This document shows, one piece after another, positions 14,126-17,848 of a stretch of DNA of 17,848 nucleotides (position 1 is the first letter of the stretch; each line of letters starts with the position of its first letter). Position numbers and translations under genes: made by a program. A model generated the notes under the pieces. The model was given only the letters and a program-made list of their open reading frames with translations. It did not search any database and was not told the origin of the DNA. Source of the DNA: Arcobacter sp. UBA7394 (GTDB taxonomy: Bacteria > Campylobacterota > Campylobacteria > Campylobacterales > Arcobacteraceae); contig DKNG01000176.1 of assembly GCA_002470185.1 (NCBI GenBank), forward strand, positions 1 through 17,848, read 5' to 3'.

Positions 14126-15249
14126 TACAATTTATCTTTAATATAATTAATACTTTTTACTTGTAATTGGTGAGTTGGGTTTAAAACTTTCATAAAGAAT
14201 CTAACTTCTGCATTTGTAAAACCGTCTAGTTCTTTATCTTTCATAGAAACTTCATCATTATCTTGAAGTCTTAATCTTTTTAGTTTTCCATTTGTTTCTT
14301 TTGCATAATAAACTATATCTAGTTCTGTTTGATTTACTTTCTCAATAGTTACAATAATTCTATCTGTTCTAACTTTAAGATTAAAAGTTGGGCATAAAAA
14401 CATAAAGTCTTTTGTTTCAATATAACCAATATATAATTTAGTATAAATATCAAAATATAAACCAAGTTTTTTAGAAGAGAAAAACTTCAAATCAACATCA
14501 AACTTCTCATGGGATCTTGATTTTGTTAGAATCCATTCAAGTGTTGGGAAATATTGAAATTTTTTATATCTTACTTTTAAAGCCTCTATAAACTTCTTAT
14601 GAACAGGAGATTTTAGAGTTTTTAAATTCTTTTTTGTTTTTTTAGCAAAAATAATCTTTTTAATTAATTCTTCATCATCTAAATCTTTTGTAACCCATAC
14701 AGTAGCATATTCAGGAAAGTTTCGAATTCCTATAGCACCATCTGTTAAGATTATTAAAGCTCTGATTATAAGTGTTGGAAAAATCATTTTTAAAAGGGCA
14801 TATTTTTTTGCAAGACGCTTATTTAAACTAGAAGTTTTTTTAGAAGTACTCATCTCAACAAAATAAATTGAGTCTTTAGTGAAAAATAAGGCATCAAACT
14901 CACTAATATCTTTATATGCAGATTTATATACGATTTGTGAACTTCTATCAATTAGTAGTCCACTTTTAATATATAAGTTTTCTTTATCTTGATAAGGACC
15001 TTTTACTACAAACCTAGTAATTTCTTCATCTTGTGAAGCATATTGTAAAAGTAATTCATAAACAATATTTTCATAAACCTCACCTCTAAAACTACTATAT
15101 GCAGATATATATGATGGATCTTCAGTTGAAATATTATTTCTAAAAAGTGCTCTTAGACTTTTACTATCATAAGAGTAATGGAAAAGATTTTCTTTTATAT
15201 CGTCGATATTAAGATTTTTGATTTTGTCTGTTATTTTAAATTGATGCAA
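14110..15249 (-). CDS. 379-residue protein of unknown function with a possible PD-(D/E)XK nuclease core
   Basis: I do not recognise a named family. The central part resembles a restriction-endonuclease-like fold: a helix with Glu57 (RGEVYENIVYELLLQY), then Asp119 in a strand (SEFDALFF), then Glu132 in the next strand (SIYFVEMSTSKK). A basic helix follows (NKRLAKKYALLKMIF), as in DUF1887/Card1-type nucleases. The usual ExK lysine is replaced by Ser134, with Lys137 or Lys138 nearby, so the site may be atypical or inactive. The C-terminal half looks like a beta-rich domain with basic patches. There is no signal peptide or membrane span. The start is uncertain: TTG at 15249 has a poor ribosome site, and no ATG or GTG exists before the in-frame stop at 15277-15279. 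The gene is alone, with no CRISPR or restriction genes nearby. Confidence 0.65.
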   Translation of the reverse strand: MHQFKITDKIKNLNIDDIKENLFHYSYDSKSLRALFRNNISTEDPSYISAYSSFRGEVYENIVYELLLQYASQDEEITRFVVKGPYQDKENLYIKSGLLIDRSSQIVYKSAYKDISEFDALFFTKDSIYFVEMSTSKKTSSLNKRLAKKYALLKMIFPTLIIRALIILTDGAIGIRNFPEYATVWVTKDLDDEELIKKIIFAKKTKKNLKTLKSPVHKKFIEALKVRYKKFQYFPTLEWILTKSRSHEKFDVDLKFFSSKKLGLYFDIYTKLYIGYIETKDFMFLCPTFNLKVRTDRIIVTIEKVNQTELDIVYYAKETNGKLKRLRLQDNDEVSMKDKELDGFTNAEVRFFMKVLNPTHQLQVKSINYIKDKLYLIKD

Positions 15250-15382
15250 TTTTCTAAGTATAAATACTTTGTCCCTTTATAAGTTGAGGAATTATATCTA
15301 AATAAATATTAATTGCAAAAAAACATTAATTTTTAAAAGTAAAGAAAAAAATATTATTTTTTATTTTTTATATTAAACTTTA

Positions 15383-15391
15383 TGATACAAT
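15383..15391 (+). promoter_or_regulatory. Extended -10 promoter of the EAL-regulator gene
   Basis: TGATACAAT provides a TGn-extended -10 (TACAAT at 15386-15391), 27 bases before the ATG. The ribosome site is AGAGG six bases before the ATG. The 168-base gap from 15250 to 15417 holds nothing else clear apart from very AT-rich sequence. Confidence 0.5.
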
Positions 15392-15417
15392 AAAAAATTA
15401 TTAATATAGAGGCTAAT

Positions 15418-17415
15418 ATGAATGATAAAAAATTAAATGAGATTTTATTTATATCTAAAACACTGAATGTACTATATGTGAGTCAAAAGAAAGATGAGAA
15501 TGATTCTCTTATTTCTTATTTAAATGGAATATTCAAAAAAGTTATTTGTACTACGGATGGTGATGAAGCTATTGATATATTTCAAAATAATAAAATATCT
15601 GTTGTAATTACAGATATTGAAATAAATTCACTAAATGGTTTTGATCTAATAGAAAATATTTTACATCAGAATAAAAACATTTTAACAATCATATATACTC
15701 AAATCCAGAACCATGAATATTTCTTAAAAACTATTGAACTTGGAATTGATGGTTATTTATTAAAACCTTTTAAAGAAGAAGATTTTAAAAAGATTTTATT
15801 CAAATCAATTGAAAAATGCAAAGTAAAAAAAGAGCATAAAAAAATAAAGAAAAACTTTGATTTACTAACACAATATCAAGAGTTAGTAGATAAAAGTACA
15901 ATTATTTCTAAAACTAATTCAAAAGGTGTTATTACTTATGTAAATGATAATTTTTGTAAAGTTTCTGAATATTCTAAAGAAGAATTAATTGGGAAAAGCC
16001 ATAATATTGTTAGACATCCAGATAATAGTAAAAAACTTTTTTCTGACATTTGGAATACTATAAAAAATGAAAGAGAAGAGTGGCATGGTATTATTAAAAA
16101 TTTAACAAAACTTGGGAAACCATATTATGTTAAAACAACAATCAAACCAATTCTAGATCAAAAAAACAATATTATTGAATATATTAGTGCAAGAAGCAAT
16201 GTTAGTGCTATTATGAGTGATAAAAAACATCTTATTGATAAAATCGATGAAAACAACTTGTCTTTGCTTGTACTTATTCAAATTGAAGAGTTTGATATGT
16301 TAGATAAATTCTATAATATTGAAACTATTAACAAAATAGAAAAGATTTTCGGTTACAATATTTTATCATGTTTACCAAGTGGTTTTATTTTTGAAGATGT
16401 ATATAATATTGGAAATGGTAGATTTGCTTTACTAACAGATTTCTTTACATACTCAAGATCAGAACAAAATATTAATGAGTACCTTAAAAATTTTGTTCAA
16501 AATGTAAAAGACTCGGCCTTTGAAATTGACGATATTGAATATGATTTTCATATAATTATTAGTTACTCTTTCGGAAAAGAACATCTATTTGAAGATGCAA
16601 AATGTGGTCTTGAAGACGCAGTTGAAGAAAAAGGTCTTATTAAATACGCAAATGATTTATCAATTAAAGAACATATAGAAGCTAAGAAAAATATTGAAGT
16701 TATGAAGATGGTAAAAATAGCTTTAGATAACTATAAAATCGTTTCATATTTTCAACCAATTATTAACAACCAAACTAAAGAAATAGAAAAGTACGAATCT
16801 TTAGTTCGGTTAGTTGATGAAAAAGGAAAAGTTCTCTCACCATTTATGTTCTTAGATGTATCTAAAAAAGGTAGTTACTACACAAAAATCACCCATAGAG
16901 TATTAGAAAACTCTTTTAAGATGTTAGCGTATATCTCAACAAAATTATCAATTAACCTATCTTCTTTAGACATAGAAAGAGAAGATACAAGAGAGATGTT
17001 ATATGAGCTTTTAGAAAAGAATAAAGAAGATACACATAGAATCATTTTTGAGTTACTAGAAGATGAAAATGTAAAAGATTTTGAAGTAATCAAAACTTTT
17101 ATTAAAAAAGTTAAAAAAATGGGCGTTCAAATTGCAATTGATGACTTTGGTTCTGGATACTCAAACTTTGAGAGATTGTTAAACTTTGAACCAGATATTC
17201 TTAAAATTGATGGAACTCTAATTAAAAATATCGTTGATAATAAATATAGTAGAAATGTTGTAGAGACAATCGTATCATTTGCTCAAAAACAAAATATTGT
17301 TACAATTGCAGAGTTTGTAGAGAATGAAGAAATTTTTAATATACTTAACGATTTAGGAGTTGACTACTCACAAGGTTACTATTTTGGGAAACCAGAAAAT
17401 ATAACTATTAATTAA
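15418..17415 (+). CDS. REC-PAS-degenerate GGDEF-EAL protein, probable cyclic-di-GMP phosphodiesterase
   Basis: This 665-residue cytoplasmic regulator probably hydrolyses cyclic-di-GMP. A receiver domain (about 15-130) keeps the phosphorylatable Asp66 (ITDIEIN) and the LLKPF lysine, but has Ser22-Gln23 where the magnesium-binding acidic pair is expected. A PAS domain follows (about 155-265), with the NIVRHPD segment typical of Aer-like PAS domains. The GGDEF domain is degenerate: GNGRF at 332-336 replaces GGDEF, so cyclase activity is unlikely. The EAL domain looks complete: Glu460 (ESLVRL), Asn513, Glu545, Asp575-Asp576, Lys596, Glu632 and Gln652. The spacings from Asn513 to Gln652 equal those I recall for RocR. 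It sits 14 bases before the dehydrogenase gene, probably in one operon. Confidence 0.92.
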   Translation: MNDKKLNEILFISKTLNVLYVSQKKDENDSLISYLNGIFKKVICTTDGDEAIDIFQNNKISVVITDIEINSLNGFDLIENILHQNKNILTIIYTQIQNHEYFLKTIELGIDGYLLKPFKEEDFKKILFKSIEKCKVKKEHKKIKKNFDLLTQYQELVDKSTIISKTNSKGVITYVNDNFCKVSEYSKEELIGKSHNIVRHPDNSKKLFSDIWNTIKNEREEWHGIIKNLTKLGKPYYVKTTIKPILDQKNNIIEYISARSNVSAIMSDKKHLIDKIDENNLSLLVLIQIEEFDMLDKFYNIETINKIEKIFGYNILSCLPSGFIFEDVYNIGNGRFALLTDFFTYSRSEQNINEYLKNFVQNVKDSAFEIDDIEYDFHIIISYSFGKEHLFEDAKCGLEDAVEEKGLIKYANDLSIKEHIEAKKNIEVMKMVKIALDNYKIVSYFQPIINNQTKEIEKYESLVRLVDEKGKVLSPFMFLDVSKKGSYYTKITHRVLENSFKMLAYISTKLSINLSSLDIEREDTREMLYELLEKNKEDTHRIIFELLEDENVKDFEVIKTFIKKVKKMGVQIAIDDFGSGYSNFERLLNFEPDILKIDGTLIKNIVDNKYSRNVVETIVSFAQKQNIVTIAEFVENEEIFNILNDLGVDYSQGYYFGKPENITIN

Positions 17416-17429
17416 CACAAAGAGAAAAT

Positions 17430-17848
17430 ATGTCAAAAAATATATTAATAACAGGTTGTAGTTCAGGATTAGGACTAGCACTTTGTAAGTTTTATTTAGA
17501 AAAAGGTTTTAATGTTTATGGCATAAGCAGAACAAAACCAGATATTACAAATGAGAATTTCTACTTTAAAAGCTTTGACTTATCAAAAATTAAAGAGATA
17601 AAATCAGTTTTAAATGGATTTATACAAAATATTGGAAATATTGAAAATGTTTATTTAAATGCGGGAATGTTAGGGGAAATTAAATCTTCTTTTGATCTAT
17701 CAATTGATGAATTAAATGAAGTATATGAACTAAATGTATATGCAAATAAAGAACTTTTAGATATTTTATCTTCAATAGAAGTAGCAAAAGTTGTAGCTAT
17801 ATCATCTGGAGCCTCACATAATGGCTCAAAGGGTTGGGGTTCATACTC
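17430..17848 (+). CDS. Short-chain dehydrogenase/reductase, N-terminal 139 residues (3' end outside window)
   Basis: The translation begins MSKNILITGCSSGLGLALCK and shows the classical short-chain dehydrogenase plan. The NAD(P)-binding TGxxxGxG motif is TGCSSGLG at 8-15, the structural NAG is at 77-79, the conserved Asn lies in ELNVYAN (Asn102), and the catalytic serine lies in ISSGAS (125-129). The last complete codon in the window is Tyr139, preceded by GWGS, probably the catalytic tyrosine; its partner lysine would lie four residues beyond the edge. Arg34 after the second strand (GISRT) hints at NADP preference. An AAAGAG site precedes the ATG. The 14-base gap from the EAL gene suggests co-transcription. 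The substrate is unknown. Confidence 0.9.
   Translation, partial: MSKNILITGCSSGLGLALCKFYLEKGFNVYGISRTKPDITNENFYFKSFDLSKIKEIKSVLNGFIQNIGNIENVYLNAGMLGEIKSSFDLSIDELNEVYELNVYANKELLDILSSIEVAKVVAISSGASHNGSKGWGSY

Noticed and set aside
16878..17093. Minus-strand open frame in the EAL-regulator gene
   Set aside because: Ser/Phe-rich shadow opposite the conserved EAL domain.
1..17848. CRISPR arrays, insertion sequences, tRNA or rRNA genes, riboswitches
   Set aside because: No regularly spaced repeats, transposase motifs, cloverleaf sequences or long structured leaders were found; all gaps are shorter than 190 bases.

Overview
The window looks like chromosomal DNA from a Campylobacterota bacterium of the Arcobacter type. 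I infer this from very AT-rich sequence, tightly packed genes, frequent TTG starts, and gene types typical of that group: a HutZ/HugZ-like heme protein, a REC-PAS-degenerate GGDEF-EAL regulator, a YcbB-type L,D-transpeptidase, and a small conserved protein often labelled 'hydrogenase-4 component G' in this phylum. The assignment rests on protein character, not on a marker gene. I see no mobile element, CRISPR array, rRNA or tRNA, and no gene-free stretch longer than about 190 bases.

Layout. 1-1266 (minus) is the first 422 codons of a heme catalase. It diverges from uvrA (1453-4266, plus), which overlaps a DUF309-like gene by one base. A small protein of unknown function (4659-5012, minus) faces that pair and diverges from a two-gene plus operon: a CNNM/DUF21-CBS membrane protein (5181-6227) and a periplasmic alpha-carbonic anhydrase (6224-6970), closed by a strong terminator. 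A short TTG-initiated leader ORF (5134-5193) precedes and overlaps the CNNM gene. A HutZ-like heme protein (7061-7552, plus) converges on a minus-strand block: DoxX-like protein (7559-7984), ankyrin-repeat protein (8102-8707), AI-2E-family permease (8803-9912), the 217-residue conserved protein (9967-10620) and a multi-pass membrane protein (10741-11328). The plus strand then carries a DTW-domain tRNA-modification enzyme (11438-12100) and the L,D-transpeptidase (12236-14095). The latter converges on a 379-residue protein with a possible PD-(D/E)XK nuclease core (14110-15249, minus). The window ends with the EAL-domain regulator (15418-17415) and the start of a short-chain dehydrogenase (17430 onward, cut by the edge), probably one operon.

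How the genes fit together. Several genes share an iron, heme and oxidative-stress theme: catalase, the HutZ-like protein, and two genes (doxX-like and ankyrin) whose promoters carry near-consensus Fur-type palindromes. Convergent gene pairs share hairpins that overlap their stop codons, so one short structure can end transcription from both sides.

Most of the window is ordinary housekeeping. The items most worth a second look are the 379-residue putative nuclease-fold protein, the leader ORF before the CNNM gene, the Fur-like boxes with an overlapping second palindrome, and the regulator that has lost its receiver acidic pair and its GGDEF motif but keeps every EAL catalytic residue.
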